NCBI RefSeq assembly: GCF_000001735.4
Contig: NC_003075.7
Coordinates: forward strand, 14,943,001-15,007,000
Length of the DNA stretch: 64,000 bases
DNA from: Arabidopsis thaliana
Taxonomy: Eukaryota > Streptophyta > Magnoliopsida > Brassicales > Brassicaceae
Reading direction: 5' to 3'
This document shows, piece after piece, positions 47,523 through 64,000 of the stretch. Both the position numbers and the translations under genes were made by a program. Numbering within the stretch: position 1 is the stretch's first letter; each line of letters opens with the position of its first letter. The notes beneath the pieces are model-generated. The model saw only the letters and a program-made list of their open reading frames with translations. It had not been told where the DNA came from and ran no database searches.

Positions 47523-49855
47523 ATGGTGGAAATGAGGAAATCTGGAGGTTTAAGACCGGAGTCTGAATCGGCGGCCAGGTGCCGAGATGAGCTACCGGTG
47601 AAATTGGAGATTGCTGAAGATGATTTAGAAGAAGAGCATGGTCCTCTCAACAAACGATCTAGGGTTTGTTTATTTCTCTCCTTTTGTTTTTTTCTTCTCA
47701 GATGAGCTGATCTAATTCAGTTTCTGCGATAATTCAATAGCAATTCTTAGCATGCAGTGATGGTTTTATATTTAGCTGGTTGTGAATTGTTTGGTGATGT
47801 ATTTTTTTTAATTATTGATTGTTGCATTGAATTTAGTTATGGAGTCCTGGGACAAGCTCATCGACAATGGCACCAGCTAAGTATAACCCGCTTGATGAGC
47901 CGAGTCCTCTTGGATTGAGTCTTAAGAAGAGTCCATCTTTGTTGGAGTTGATTCAGATGAAGATAACGCATTGTGGTGATCCTAAAGCAGCTGAAACGTT
48001 GAAAGCTGGTGCACTTGGCTCTGGTCTTAAGAGAGAAAGTAAAACTATTGCTGCTGCTGCATCAGTTGGACCGACTTTGGCGCCAGGAAGTATTGAGAAG
48101 CTGAAAGCTTCTAACTTTCCTGCTTCGCTTTTGAAGATCGGGCAGTGGGAGGTGAGTCCTGCGAAATGTTTCGTTTTGATATGTTTTCATGGTGGTTTCA
48201 AAATCTGACTTGACTTGGTTTCTTTTTTTGTGCAGTATAAATCGAGGTATGAAGGTGATTTGGTGGCAAAGTGTTACTTTGCTAAACACAAACTTGTTTG
48301 GGAAGTGTTGGAACAAGGTCTTAAGAGTAAAATCGAGATCCAGTGGTCAGATATTATGGCTTTGAAGGCAAACTGTCCTGAAGACGGACCTGGAACTTTG
48401 ACTCTCGTGGTATAACATTCACTCATGTTCTTTTCTTTTGCTCAACATATCACTCTTGTTCAACTTTAATGATTTGACTCTTTATGTTTCAGCTTGCTAG
48501 ACAGCCCTTATTTTTCCGGGAAACAAACCCACAGCCTAGAAAGCATACCTTGTGGCAGGCGACATCAGATTTCACTGATGGCCAAGCCAGCATGAACAGG
48601 TACAGGCATTTCATGTAAATTTTTTCTGAATAAATTTGGTGATGTCCTAGCTTCAGCTAACGATAGTCTCCCTGTGATCTGTTAGGCAGCATTTTCTGCA
48701 ATGTGCTCAAGGGATAATGAACAAACATTTTGAAAAGCTCGTTCAATGTGATCATCGTCTGTTCCATCTAAGCCGACAGCCGGAGATAGCTATTGACTCT
48801 CCCTACTTTGATGCACGGCAATCTATTTTTGAGGATCCAAGTGAATCAAAAGGCCATCCTTTTGGGAATTTGAATCTTAGTACAGGTCCTTCGATCTCTG
48901 GGACTCAGAATTTAGCATCTCCTGTTGGGGCTCAGTCATCATCTGAGCATATGTATCTGTCTCATGAAGCACCATCACCCAGCTCAGGTATTATGATGAC
49001 TGCTCGCTCATTCTAGTTGCTTTCATAACTCGTTATTAGAATATAATTTTTCATTTTCACTTTTGTTGAACCTGATTAGGATTGTGGATTTATATTTCTG
49101 TTTGTTTGCTTCGTTCATCTCTAGTGATAGATGCTCGTGCAAATGAAGGAATTGGGGGTTCTGAAGCAGTCAATTCAAGAAACAGAACAGATTGTGGTCA
49201 GATCGAAGCACCTGGAATACACCAATCTATGTCACTGAGTGATTTCCTTGCGGTTCTCTGTGATACAAAAAACACAACGGATTTGAATCTGGCTGACGAC
49301 GTAGATGGACTACACCAATCTATGTCAGTTAGTGATTTCGTTGCATATTTATCTGATTCAAGAAACATAACTGATTCAGATCAGATAAAAGTACCTGGAC
49401 TACACCAATCTATGTCAGTGAGCGATTTCGTTGGACTTCTCTCTGATTCTGCTGGTGGAAGTCATCCGGAACATATGGAGAAATTTGAGATCATGAAACA
49501 GCAGTTGCTAAGTGATAATATCCAGTTCGAGGCACCAGATGAGAAGTCTCTCATGCCAAGGGTTAACTCTTTATTCAACCTCTTGTACAAGGATCCCAAC
49601 GTCGCTGCAAACTCACAGCTCAATACCGAAATGTCGGTTGGATTGAAGTCTGAACCCAAGGGAATTGTTTCTGACAACAACAACAACAACAACAACAACA
49701 ACAGAGTTCTTGATACAGCTTCTAGCAGCAAACCACAGGGTATGTTAAGGAAAGACTCATTCAGCGATTTGCTATTACACCTCCCCCGGATCACATCCTT
49801 GCCAAAGTTCTTGTCCAACATTTCAGAAGAAGATGGTGATGCATATAATAGATAA
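47523..49855 (+). CDS. ASG1-like plant-specific protein with HQSMSVSDF repeats
   Basis: Six exons (47523-47663, 47837-48151, 48236-48409, 48493-48599, 48686-48987, 49125-49855) give 589 aa. Residues about 47-110 contain a motif-rich stretch (LGLSLKKSPSLLELIQMKI). Residues about 150-275 form a globular, probably PH-like domain (YKSRYEGDLVAKCYFAKHKLVWEV ... GIMNKHFEKLVQCDHRLFHL). The C-terminal third is disordered and carries three copies of HQSMS-SDF about 40 residues apart, an Asn run (N9) and a final SFSDLLLHLPRITSLPKFL. It is a paralogue of ASG1 (altered seed germination 1) from the chromosome-2 duplicate block. Molecular function is not established to my knowledge. The ATG at 47523 is the first in frame. 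Confidence 0.88.
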
Positions 49856-50382
49856 TTTATAGATACCGCCTTTCTTTTCTGGATTTGGCAAGTATAGGAA
49901 CCTGGACTAGTAGCTTTTCTGTTTTTTTTTTCTTGTAAATCAAAATTATCACTTGGTAACTACAACCCCCACAGGGATTTGAAGAAACATGTTTTGATGA
50001 TTAATTTCTGTATATTATTCCCAATATAAACCAAAGTTGGCAGAGGCAAAAGATTCCATTATTTATCCTAAAACTTTTTTATTTTCTCGTAATATTTAGT
50101 AATCTTTTTATTACAGCATTCAAATTATAGCAGAGTATGTACAATACAAGGAGAAAAGATTAAACTAAGATCAGTGATCATCAGCTGTACATAAAGAAGA
50201 AAGATATGAAAATAAAAGAAAGTTAAAGAAGAGACAAATGAAACCCACAAATCATATAAAGGGGCTGTCTGGTTTTAGATTGTGTTATTTGAATTCAAAG
50301 TATTTACATTTTTTGTTCTTTTTTGGGGGGAGGGGGTTTCTTCCATCACGTCTATCTGCTGCCTTAGGAACAAGCAAAAGGA
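49856..50382. other. convergent 3' UTRs of the ASG1-like gene and ATG11
   Basis: 527 bp between convergent stop codons, with a poly-T stretch and a G-run (ggggggaggggg) near 50323-50335. No other feature. Confidence 0.6.
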
Positions 50383-53300
50383 TCAGGAAGCTTGTTGATG
50401 AATAGCAGTGTCAGGAAGCATTGCTATTGTCACTATGAAGTATTCACATCCTGAAGAGAGACCATAAGGGTTTGATGTTGTTGTTGCTGAAGTTGATGTT
50501 GAGATTGAACTTGATGCCAGAGTTCTCGAGCCCTGGTCTGAGCAGAGATGATGTGTCTTACCCGCCTCAGGAGAAGCAGAAGCTGAAAGTTGTGATGGCA
50601 GTTTCACTATTTGGCGCTCTATGTGGACAATCTGTCCAACAATGTATGTAGGCCGGCTTGGGAGATGATCTGTGAACAATGCCTCAGATTCAGAGGACAA
50701 GTAGTAATTTGGGCAGTTCCTGTTGATTGCCTCGTAATGCCCTGCTTGGTTTAGCACAAATGCTGCTATCTCATGGACTTCAAGACGACCGAATGATATC
50801 TTTTCCTTATTTGCCTGTCATCACAAGAATTCACCAATTTTCTCATTCAAAACCGAGGACACTCCAAATTATGAATGTGTAGTAAAAGGAGAAAGAAAAT
50901 TTACTGCAAGAAACCATGACTGTTACTAGAGATAACACGAGTCTACCTGCTTCCCAAGTTGGTGTTTAGTGTACAATGTTTTCACCAGCTCTTTCTTTTC
51001 CTCCAAATCCTTTCTTGTCTGTTCACTTGTGGCTTCAAGATTTTGGCACTTCTCCAATAATTCCTCCCGGTGTTTGGAGAGGAAGCTAACTTTGTCTGCC
51101 AGGACTCGGATGCATTTCCGGAACTCAGTAGTACCATCATCTTCATTTTCATTAACGGAGCTGTGAAATTCCCAAGTAGGAGAAATGCAAATTCAGAGAA
51201 ACATTTTCAGAACAAGAGCTTGAAAGTGGATAAGTACTGCCATATACACAAGAGAAAAAGAACTAAGGTTATCTTTTTGGGAAGCGTACAGATGGGAACT
51301 TACTTGGCTAAAGCTTGAGCCAAAGTTCGCAAGGAGTCAGCAAAATCAGCAATCCCACTACCAGCACAGACAGAGCTCCGGAATCTTTCAAAGAGACCTC
51401 GCATCTTCACAGCTGATGCACGAAGTGCAGTATACTGAGAAGCTCTACGATCAGCAGCACAAAGATGGGTCTGGGCTTCTTCTCTTGCTTCATGTAAGCA
51501 GTTCTCCAAATGCGCACAATTCATCTACAACCAAAATAGTAATGTATACCACATCAGAGGTAAAAATTTAGAGGGAAAGGTTCCTATAATGTGTAAGGTG
51601 CACAAGCTATCTGGTGACGCAGAAATAGCAGAACCATGCTTCTCTAGATATTTCTAATTGAAATGTCTGCCAAATCACAAACATTAAACTGTTCATAACC
51701 CTCTCGTTAGAATGTACAAGTAAACTAACTGAGAGAAACGAAGAAAATTCACAATTGAATGACTGGTCAACCAGGTGTAATCCAAGATATCATGAAAGCC
51801 TTGATCTATGGCTCCTGGAACTGGTTGGCTTCAACTGGTTTAGGCATTGTGCAAAAGCATATTGAACCTTCCTAGTCCAGATGATTGACATCACTACCAG
51901 TAAAAGATACACAGAAAATAGACCTGATACTAGCACCTTAGATACTAGAATTTATGAGACGTCTAGGACACAGCAAATACCAGCAACCAAAAGAGTAACA
52001 GAAAATGGTGTAAAGATAGATAACACACCAAAAAAGAAAGACTAGCTCCTAGACTAACGATACAATGAATAGATTATAGAGTTAGAAAGATAAGAGAAAT
52101 CTGCCAAACCTGGGATTCTTCGAGAAGCTTCTGATTCGTTTCCAACTCTCTGCTCAAATTGGATACCTCTTCCATAGCACCATTTAGCTTGGACTCCATT
52201 TCACTCAGTTTATTGGACTTTTCCATCAGCTCATTTCTAAGTTCCAAGATAATATCACCACTGTCTTTGGCATCTAAACCTCTGCCAGTTGCCACATTAT
52301 CATCCAAAGATTTTTGTGGGCTCTCAGCTGTCGAACTGTTACTTAGAAACACACCCATTTCCCCAGCCTCACTATCTTTTCCACCTTTCTCGTTGTTTTG
52401 CTGGCTTTCCAGCATCGATGAGTCAAGCGGTTGACTGAGCACCTGAGAGGAATCCACCATATTCTCATCCATACCTTCCCGAGCTTTACATGGCTGCTTG
52501 CTAGTAAGATTTGAAACACAAGAGACCTCATCCATTGGTTCTGAACCAGATACATGAGTTTTGTTGCCTTCCACGTCACTTGAAGCTTCTGCTTTGTATT
52601 CACTAACTTTTTCATGCATAAGGTTTAAGCCAGATACATCCTTATTATTATGTCTCTGTCCCTGTAGATACTCATCAGAGAGACGTTGTTCCAGTTCACG
52701 GATGCGCTTCTCATATGAATCACAGTGCATTTGTTTTTCCTTGAGCATAAGTAGAAGATGTTTCTCATACTCATCTTTGGCCTGCAATGCCTCTGCTGTT
52801 TTATCTGCAGCATTTTTCAACACATTTTCTACTTCACTTTCATCCAGTACCTCATATTCAAATTGTGGGCCTAATGAACAGATCCGAGAGATTGCAGAAG
52901 CAAGGTCAGCTTTTAGTTTTGCATTCTCAACTTCCATCTTGCTGGTTCCAGCTATCTCTATTAATTCAGAGGCTGCTAGGATATCATCAAAATTGTCTTT
53001 GTCAAAAGTGTCTATACCTATCTCCTCAGGCTCAGCGGAAAGCGAGCTATCACCAGACATGGTCAGTGAACTCTTTAAGGATGCAATCTTCGAATGTAAC
53101 CCAACTAGAAACTCAGGAGCATATCGATCAACATCTGAGATTTCAATATTGAGCAAACTAGTATCATACGGAGCAACATTGACATCACACTGAGTAGGAG
53201 TATCGTATAAACCCATTGAAGCCAACACGTCACGAGGTACAAAGGGGCCATGGGTTTTAAGAAACTCCTCACGTTTCCTGACCTCTGTTTCCCTCTTCAT

Positions 53301-54785
53301 AGCAAGCTTCTCTGCCAATTGCCCAGCCATGCCCATGTAAAGCTTCATAGAGGCTTTTCTTCTCACCACCTCTGCAAGACAGGCCCTATAAGCGGGGCCA
53401 ACACCACGGACTAACTTCAAGTCTGCAAATAAGTCATCCTGGCGAACCATTGCCTCTCTAAAAACGGGAAACTGTAACTTAGCATCTTTGATGATATATG
53501 TGACGTATGTTATCTTTTGCATGTAACCGTGTACAAAGTTGTTCATCTCATTCTTCTTGTTCTTGCAGAAATCCAGTAATTCTGAAATTGAGTTATAGCA
53601 AGCTTGCATTTTGGGAAGGTGATTCTTGTCATGCACTTCGTACATAGGACCCAGGGCTGAAACAGCATCATGGGGACGCAGAGATGAGGACACTTGGCTA
53701 GACATACAATCATCCACAAGTTTCTTAACCGTATTGACATCTTTGCTGTTTCAAGATTTATAAAACACAGTCAGATAAACAACATAAAATTTCCAACAGA
53801 GACATTATAAAAGGTGTTCCCAGCTAATGAAATGAACAAACCTGAGAGACTGCATAATGCTCTTTTCCTCATCAATGAAGCGTTCATGATCCTTAACAGT
53901 CACTTCTAAGTTCTTCATTGATAAAGAAGCCCTGCAGGCAAACAACTCTTCTACCTTGCGCTTGACCTCGACAAACATCTGCTGGAACTGTGCAATCTTA
54001 TTCTCAAATTGCCTGTGAGAGCTTGCACAATTCTCCACAGCCTTTTTGAGGTTATCTTCCTTGACAAAGTCCAACAAGCATTTCCTTGACTCAGTTTGAA
54101 GATAAGGGTGAATCTTGGCTGACCTCAATTTCTCAATATCCCTTCCAAAATTCATCAGCAAATCAGAGTGGAGGCGGTGTTGATGCTTATAACGCTTCAT
54201 AAATTCAAGAAAGTTCTGATAGATCACCCTGTAATACTGTTCCAGATTCCTAGTAGCAACTTCAACAGCCCGCTGCTGTACCTTTTGCTCTCTCGTTAAC
54301 CTTTCGCAGTTCTCATGCTTCACAACCGTACAATTGTAGATGGTGCGGCCTTTATGGAAATGGTAACGAAATTGCCTTTCATACAAAGGTAAAGCCTTTA
54401 AAGCTGGATCCGATGCATCATCCAAGGGATGATGTTCATGTAATGAAGCCGGTGGTAAAGCATCAGCAACGTCTTGCAAATCTACATCTTCTGGTGATGG
54501 CGGATGAGAGTTACTTTGCAGCATAGCCTTGTTGAAAACAAACACTTCCCTGTCACTTGCAGGAAGTCCAAAAGCAGAAAGCAGCTTTTGTGGCTCAAGC
54601 TTCATGTCTAGCGAGAGAAGAAGCTGATCAGATAAGGCAATACCAGAAACAGATTCAACGAAACGCATCACAGATTCAACTGAAGTAGTCTCGCTGCATT
54701 GAAATTCAAACGAGTGGCCATTCTCAGCCACACAAAGAAGAAGCTTGCCATCATCGGCGAAACTCTCAGTGAAGCTTCCGCTCAT
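50383..54785 (-). CDS. ATG11: ATG11, autophagy scaffold protein
   Basis: Five exons (54785-53842, 53745-52110, 51524-51304, 51160-50947, 50814-50383) give 1148 aa. The N-terminus (about residues 10-85: LLLCVAENGHSFEFQCSETTSVESVMRFVES) has a ubiquitin-like fold seen in ATG11/FIP200 proteins. Long coiled coils follow, especially about residues 560-960 (KEKQMHCDSYEKRIRELEQRL; LRNELMEKSNKLSEMESKLN). The conserved C-terminal ATG11 domain covers about 1005-1148 (ISFGRLEVHEIAAFVLNQAGHYEAINRNCPNYYLS). In Arabidopsis ATG11 bridges the ATG1-ATG13 kinase complex to autophagic membranes, promotes vacuolar delivery of autophagosomes and is needed for mitophagy. The ATG at 54785 is used because upstream in-frame codons lack ATG. 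Confidence 0.95.
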
Positions 54786-55700
54786 CGTAACCACCAAAGG
54801 ACCCAAAAATCCTCAACCACAGAATCAATACCCCAAAGTTCACAGCCAAATTAAGAAAGGTGACTCACCTAATCAAATTAGGAACCAAAATAGGCAAGGC
54901 TGCCAAAATCAAAAGCCCTCCAACACAAAATCCCAACCACGAATCTGTAAAAGCACAGAGCTTTTCTATATCCTCGATCCTTGACCAAAATCCAGATTCA
55001 CCAAAAACCCTCGTCGAATCTCGGAGCTTTTGATATGTTTCACAGAAGACCTTTAAACCCCAAGTATCCAGACCTGATCACGACCAGGATACACACAAAT
55101 TCAGAATCCAGCGTTAGCTAATGTTATCCCAAAGTACCCACCACGAAATTTTCTCAATTCTCGAAATTTAAGCGAAATTCACCAAATCAAATATTCAACC
55201 GAATCAATATCCCCCTTCTTTCGCCTTCGTTGCACCCAGAAGAATTTATCCTCTTTTTTGCTTTTTTTGTTTCTATTTAAAAAGGAAAAAAAAAATTAAG
55301 CTAACCCTAGAAGACGCAAAAGCAGACGTGATACGACAAAGGAACGCGATTGCGTGAAGAGACGAGTGTCAAAGTCGAAGAATTTATCCGAAGCCGCAAC
55401 AACAAAGGATCAAACTTCTCTTCACGAAAACCTCTTTCACCACTATACTTAAACAATTAATATCCTCAATTTTCTTCTTCTTCTTCTTCCTCTTCCACTT
55501 CGCTTCTTCCTTTTTTCTAATAAATTTTTGACATTTTCAATAATGGAAAGTTGCGCAGAAGCTTCTAATGTAAGTTTACTCTCTCACGCAAACACCAGAG
55601 TCGAAGAACCCTTTCGCTCTTCTTCATCTGTTGTCCAAGACAAGACAAGATAAAGCCTGTTTTGTTATAAAAAGTAATTATTTTAATTTAATATTTTTAT
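54786..55700 (-). promoter_or_regulatory. ATG11 5' leader and promoter
   Basis: Minus-strand leader with a likely intron: donor-like GGTGAG is seen as ctcacc near 54865. The core promoter is around 55440-55560, with TTC-rich sequence on the plus strand. Not resolvable further. Confidence 0.5.
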
Positions 55701-58100
55701 GGGGGAACGGTAATTCTGTAAGTATTTCAGTTTCACCCCAATAGTTTTGTAAATGGTTTAATTTACCCCTAACAGATTTAAAATTTACACAACCGGTTAC
55801 ATTTGGTTCGGTTTATTTACTTTGGTTTTTCACAAAAAAAAACACATAACGCAACCATAAATTGTACTGTATATGGTTTTGAGTAACGGTATCAACATGA
55901 ATTTCGAACATGTAAAATCACATTGGATATACACAAAAATAACAACACAAAAGAATAACAAAATTATCTTTTTGGTTCCTAAAAAAATCTGAATCTTGGC
56001 GATACGGACAAACAAAAAAAAGTTCAATACAATAAAATTGTGGAGCCAATAAATTACTTTCATTTCTTTTGATACCAAAACTTATAACCAACCTTCAAAA
56101 CCAGCATAACTCTACTCGTTAATCTTGTTATATTCCTAGATTTGAACCATCGTGGCCATATAACTGAAAGCTGAATTCATTGTGTAAGTAACGTATGATA
56201 TGATAATACTATATGTGTATAAATAGGTGGACACATATATGTATATAAACTAAATTTGGCATTTCCTATCATATGATATGATAAGCTTGATTGGCATGTG
56301 ATGTGGATTGGACCACACAAACACACACACACAGAAGATGTCCATAGGCCATAGGCGGTCCATTATTATTGGTAAGAAATGATTAAATTAAGTATGCAAA
56401 CAACTTGACATTGAAAATGATCTTCTGAAAGTGATATTTCAATGTTTTCACACAATCTTGCCCGTAAATGGTTGCATTTAATTGTTACTAGATAGAAAAC
56501 GGAAAAAAAGAACAATTTTTTTTTTTGTGTTTTTGTTTTTAATCTCTTTCTAATTATGTTTTTGTGAATAACTGTGTGTTTGATTAATATATTGTTTTCG
56601 AGATTCATCATATAATATTTGTTACACTCTATAGATGTGATAGAGTTATCTACTACACCAATAAGATATAAGAAGGCCACATTTTGATTGTAATTGTATA
56701 TATGAATATCTGTGGACAAAAAGGTAACACTTCACATAATTCCAAAGGCTACGTAACATCAGATTGGTTGAGCTTCCACATGGGAATTCGGCAAATCTGT
56801 AATCTTCTGTATATGCCAAATATGTAATTCTTAGACTTAGGAAAAAATGGTCATCTCTTCAATAATAATACTTCTAATTAAATGGTCCTCACTAAAACAA
56901 TGTTTACTTAATAAAACGTATAAACAAATAGATTTTGTTACATATAAAAGTATAACCTAAAATGCATGCAGCAAATTTCTGGATTGTTAGCATATAGCTC
57001 AGAACAATCGGAAACAAGATGTGCTGCCACCTGAAACAAACATACTAATATATGATTATTAAGTTGACATGACCTAAGGGGAATCTCGTGAGATTCGTTT
57101 TTTGACAACTTAGCTTTGGATCCAGAATCAAACATAGCCCACACAAATGAAAATAGGATAACATGGATTCCACAAACTCTTCACACTTTTTATATTATAT
57201 ATAGTACTTGTGATTTTATAATATAAAATAAACTATATCAATGATATTAGCTAGATATTTAATTCGCGTTGAATGTGGATACTACAAGAGTTTGATAGAT
57301 TAAATTGATTCAAGCAAATATTTTAGTGGGAATTTGTAAAACACTACATCTTCGTTATCGACTTGGGTATGAGACTAAGAGACAATATATATATATTCTA
57401 TTAAAAAAACTCACTGTTACATGCGATAAATGGATGAATAATTCTTGCTTAATTAAGTTTGAGTATATTACTTTGTTTGTGACAACCGAAATAGTGTCAA
57501 GAACTTCATATCACTCGGTGGATTACTTTATTTGATTGAATCTTAGTTGATAACGAAATCCTTTCTTTTTCTATGTATTTCGATTATTAATGTAATCAGA
57601 AAATTTTAAGTATTTTTTCACGTTATCCAACTTTGAGAGTACTGTCCTTGTGTTGGCCAATAAGTGGTTGAATATATGGTAAAAGTATAAAAGCTCCCAT
57701 CATGTTGGACCTACTAGCTTTGCTATATATAAAATGTCCTGTCATTGCATAACGTACCACTTTCTGAATCTGTTTTACGTGCCTATCAATGATTTGTCTT
57801 TAACACTTACCGTAATATTCTACAATTAAGTTCAAGTGCCTAGATTTTCTAAATGTGTATAAAGACATTATATATGGCAAATGATCCTTTAGATAACCAT
57901 TTCATTTAAATCAAGCATTCGATTCGCATTCATAGATAAAATACTATTCACCGGTCCAGTTCTAACTAGCCATCCAGTCTGGTTAGAAAGCAAAATTGTT
58001 TATTTTATTTTAGGTTCAGTTTTCAGATCGGTTTTCTAACACTGTTTTGGTTTGGTTCTCGTATCGGTTCAACCGGATTGGATAGTCATAAAGAATTTGA
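55701..58100. other. 2.4-kb AT-rich intergenic region
   Basis: No gene is supported. Short frames (for example 56366-56719 minus) are Ile/Asn/Lys-rich and low in complexity. An (AC)n run lies near 56316-56332. No transposon ends are recognised. Confidence 0.5.
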
Positions 58101-58215
58101 AGTCCTTAATTAAGCCCAAAACAAGTAGAGCCCATATATATACTAACAAAGCCGTGATTAGGGTTTTTGGTTTTCGTCAGAAGATTTCAAGGTTTAGGGT
58201 TTCTGCAATTCAACC
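58101..58215 (+). promoter_or_regulatory. RPS11B promoter/leader with telo-boxes and site II motifs
   Basis: Two TTAGGGTTT telo-box cores lie at about 58157-58165 and 58193-58201. Two GCCCA site II-type motifs lie at about 58114 (aagcccaaa) and 58130 (gagcccata). This combination is characteristic of plant cytosolic ribosomal protein genes expressed in dividing cells. Confidence 0.7.
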
Positions 58216-59392
<1,177 letters not shown>

Positions 59393-60473
59393 AAGAGATT
59401 CAGATTTGTTGAAAAGGTGCGAACTAGTATTCTAAGAGTTTAGAATTTTTCTAGCAGAGTTATTGGATTCGTTTCTTAAGATCTATGATCAAAGGAAACC
59501 AGATTTTCTGTTTCATTTAGTGATTCAAGTATCAAGATATGTCTATGGTTATAGTTTTACTCCAATATATCTAGTCATGAGTTGCTATCTACTAGTCATG
59601 ATTTCGATGAAAAGTGGAATTATGCTTTTGCTATCTTGATATTTATCTTTGTCTAATCGATATTTCTTGCTTCCATTACATTAATTTCTGAAAATGATAT
59701 TTAAGAGAAAACAATACAGAAGTTGCATAACTCCAGGGAATGCTATGAACGTGCAGCCTCATTCTATGCCATACATTTATATAAAAGCTCCGATTGCACC
59801 CCTTAAGCTTATTAAGTCATCTTCAAAATTAGAAAAAGAGGTGCCTAAGTCATGGCGAAAATTAGTCGAATGAAAACGACACAAAAGATTCTTCATGTAT
59901 AATATACAAAAATATGACCCCGTATTTCACATGGTATAGTTTTTTATTACATCACTTTTCCAAACGTAAAGTTAATTAAACGTTGAGAAATGTGATGTTG
60001 CTTGGTAACAGCTCAATTCTCGAAAACACGTGAAACCTGGCGCACTTGCTTCTGTTTCACATTTGCATACAATTTCAACCACTAACACGCAACCATCTCC
60101 AAACGCAGGGCCACGTTTATCTGCGTTTGCGTTACCAAAGTCAATGATTGACAAACAAACAAACTAACACTCCAACCAATGACGAGTTTTAGATAAGGTA
60201 TTCGTGATTTTATACAATGCATCAAACAGAAATCGAACCAAACACCTCCTTAAGTTGTTTCACGGTTCGACCAACCGCATCGAACGCCAAATTAACGAGA
60301 AGAGGTTGTTGTTAGTTGAGGACCACGCACGATGGGTGAAATAAAAAAGTCCGAATCTTTTGGGTTCGTTGAGTAGCTTCTGACGTCATTTCGCACATTC
60401 TAATTCTAATATTCAGTCTTTAAAGTCTTAAAGGATCTTCATTGTACTTTGAAGTATAGTTTCTGTAACAACA
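59393..60473. other. RPS11B 3' UTR and SCPL29 promoter
   Basis: 1.08 kb with no supported gene. A G-box-like ACGTG (cacgtgaaac at 60027-60036) and a TGACGTCA palindrome (TGACGTCATTT at 60381-60391) lie upstream of SCPL29. The latter is a classic bZIP/TGA site about 90 bp from the start codon. Confidence 0.5.
60381..60388. promoter_or_regulatory. TGACGTCA bZIP/CRE-type palindrome upstream of SCPL29
   Basis: A perfect 8-bp palindrome TGACGTCA in the proximal promoter, 86 bp before the ATG at 60474. It is a high-affinity site for TGA/bZIP factors in plants. Whether it is used is untested here. Confidence 0.55.
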
Positions 60474-63017
<2,544 letters not shown>

Positions 63018-64000
63018 TGAGTTCTGATTTGATGTAATGTGTGATTTGGATTCTCAATCAAAAACTTTCCACATAGGCCGTTGAAATAAGAAGAGGGAAA
63101 GAGAATAAATCAGTGTTTTAAGTGATACGTTCAATGCTTCTTCTTCTTCTGGTTGTTTGTTTGTTTGGATAAACATTTGCTGCTTGGAATCTAATAAAAG
63201 AAGTTTCTACCATTTGTCAGCCATACGATCCTTGAATAACAACAACATATTCTTGTGTAATGAGAAAGTGAAGTCTGATCTGTGATGTATAGGACTGGGT
63301 ATTAATCTGGTAACGGATATAATACTGGGGTAGAAAATAGAATTTAGACTAGTATTGGGGGTCTAAACGAAATTATACAGAAGCATTGGGCTTGACTTGG
63401 CCCATGAGACCTAAGCCCATATTTTAAAGAATTAGGGGTTTCTTCTTCCTTTGTCTGTTCAAATTGAAGAAACCTGTTTTTTTTTTTTTTTTTCTGGAAG
63501 TGAATTGTCTTGAGTTGAACATTGAACTTCAATTGGTCGGAATCTGCAATTTCTGAGGTAAAGGTTTCATTTTTAACCTTTATTTGTTTGGGTTAAGATG
63601 AGATCTACGACGTTTTGAATGAGGATTCGGACGGTTGGGTGTTTCAGGTTTGGGCTCAGTGTCTTCTCTCGCGCGTCCCTCTTCACCTTCTTATTTCTAC
63701 CTGTGAGTCTCACTTTTCTTCTCTCCGGTCTTTAGCATTCTATTGAATAGAAGAATTGGCATATAGCTATTAGCTATTTTCCTCAGATCGTGTTTTAGGC
63801 GACTTTCTGTTCTCGCTTGCTTAACATTGTACTTCAGTGTCGAATTCATATCCTACACATGAGTCTACATAAACATTGTGCTTTATGCTTGCTTCCTTAG
63901 TTCCTCAGAAATCCTTGGAAAATCCGCAGATTTATCTTCTTCGCTATCTGGAATTGTTTTCTTCGTAGGTTTCTTCTCGTTCATGTGTTTTTCCCTATTG
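63018..64000 (+). other. SCPL29 3' UTR and probable 5' region of the next gene
   Basis: After the SCPL29 3' UTR (to about 63240), GGCCCA/TGGGCC motifs occur (gcttgacttggcccatgag at 63389-63407), followed by TTAGGGGTTTC at about 63433 and pyrimidine-rich sequence. This looks like a plus-strand promoter and leader with a possible leader intron. No start codon with downstream coding sequence is reached, so the gene itself is not annotated. Confidence 0.4.

Noticed and set aside
52561-53193. 210-codon plus-strand frame opposite ATG11
   Set aside because: It lies antisense to the large coiled-coil exon of ATG11. Its Ser/Cys/Phe-rich composition is the expected mirror of Glu/Lys/Ala-rich codons, and there are no independent signals.

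Overview
The window is nuclear plant DNA, and I recognise it as Arabidopsis thaliana, from the long arm of chromosome 4. It is AT-rich and its genes are split by short GT-AG introns. Splicing the coding exons by hand gives proteins that match known Arabidopsis families in sequence and length: BRS1 465 aa, IF3-4 281 aa, MEF29 792 aa, QWRF8 644 aa, ATG11 1148 aa and SCPL29 479 aa. Every multi-exon model listed as intact closes in frame. Gene names come from memory of the families, not from a search.

Layout. 1-5.4 kb: BRS1 (SCPL24), a secreted serine carboxypeptidase. 5.7-7.0 kb (minus): a plastid YbaB-type protein (STCL). 8.0-10.7 kb: a small nuclear-looking protein and the F-box/LRR gene FBL19. 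11.4-12.9 kb: a tandem pair of RCI2/PMP3 stress membrane peptides whose promoters are duplicated too. 13.2-14.9 kb (minus): two related small secreted or membrane-anchored proteins. 15.7-17.0 kb (minus): an eIFiso4G relative reduced to its N-terminus and MA3 domain. 17.7-19.3 kb: chloroplast IF3-4. 19.6-22.0 kb (minus): the intronless PPR-DYW editing factor MEF29. 22.5-24.9 kb (minus): QWRF8. 29.2-32.5 kb (minus): PDE327, a plastid FAD-dependent oxidoreductase.

32.6-42.1 kb is a young mosaic. It holds a broken copy of QWRF8 interrupted by a 1.18-kb Helitron, a 3' scrap of PDE327, a second copy of intergenic DNA from 27.8 kb, several copies and fragments of a NYN-nuclease-like gene, and a truncated F-box fragment. 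Two NYN-like genes appear intact, and they are divergent with a 282-bp shared promoter. 43.1-43.6 kb holds a two-helix membrane protein. 44.6-46 kb is gene-poor and carries a degenerate 20-bp minisatellite.

47.5-49.9 kb: a paralogue of ASG1. 50.4-54.8 kb (minus): ATG11. 58.2-59.4 kb: cytosolic ribosomal protein S11 (RPS11B). 60.5-63.0 kb: SCPL29. The last kilobase probably enters the 5' region of another plus-strand gene. From memory, the order SCPL, STIC2-like, RCI2, eIFiso4G, IF3, QWRF and ASG1 mirrors a chromosome-2 block around At2g24000-At2g24100. That makes most of the window one side of an old whole-genome duplication, with the 32-42 kb mosaic inserted later. The genes do not form an operon; each has its own promoter.
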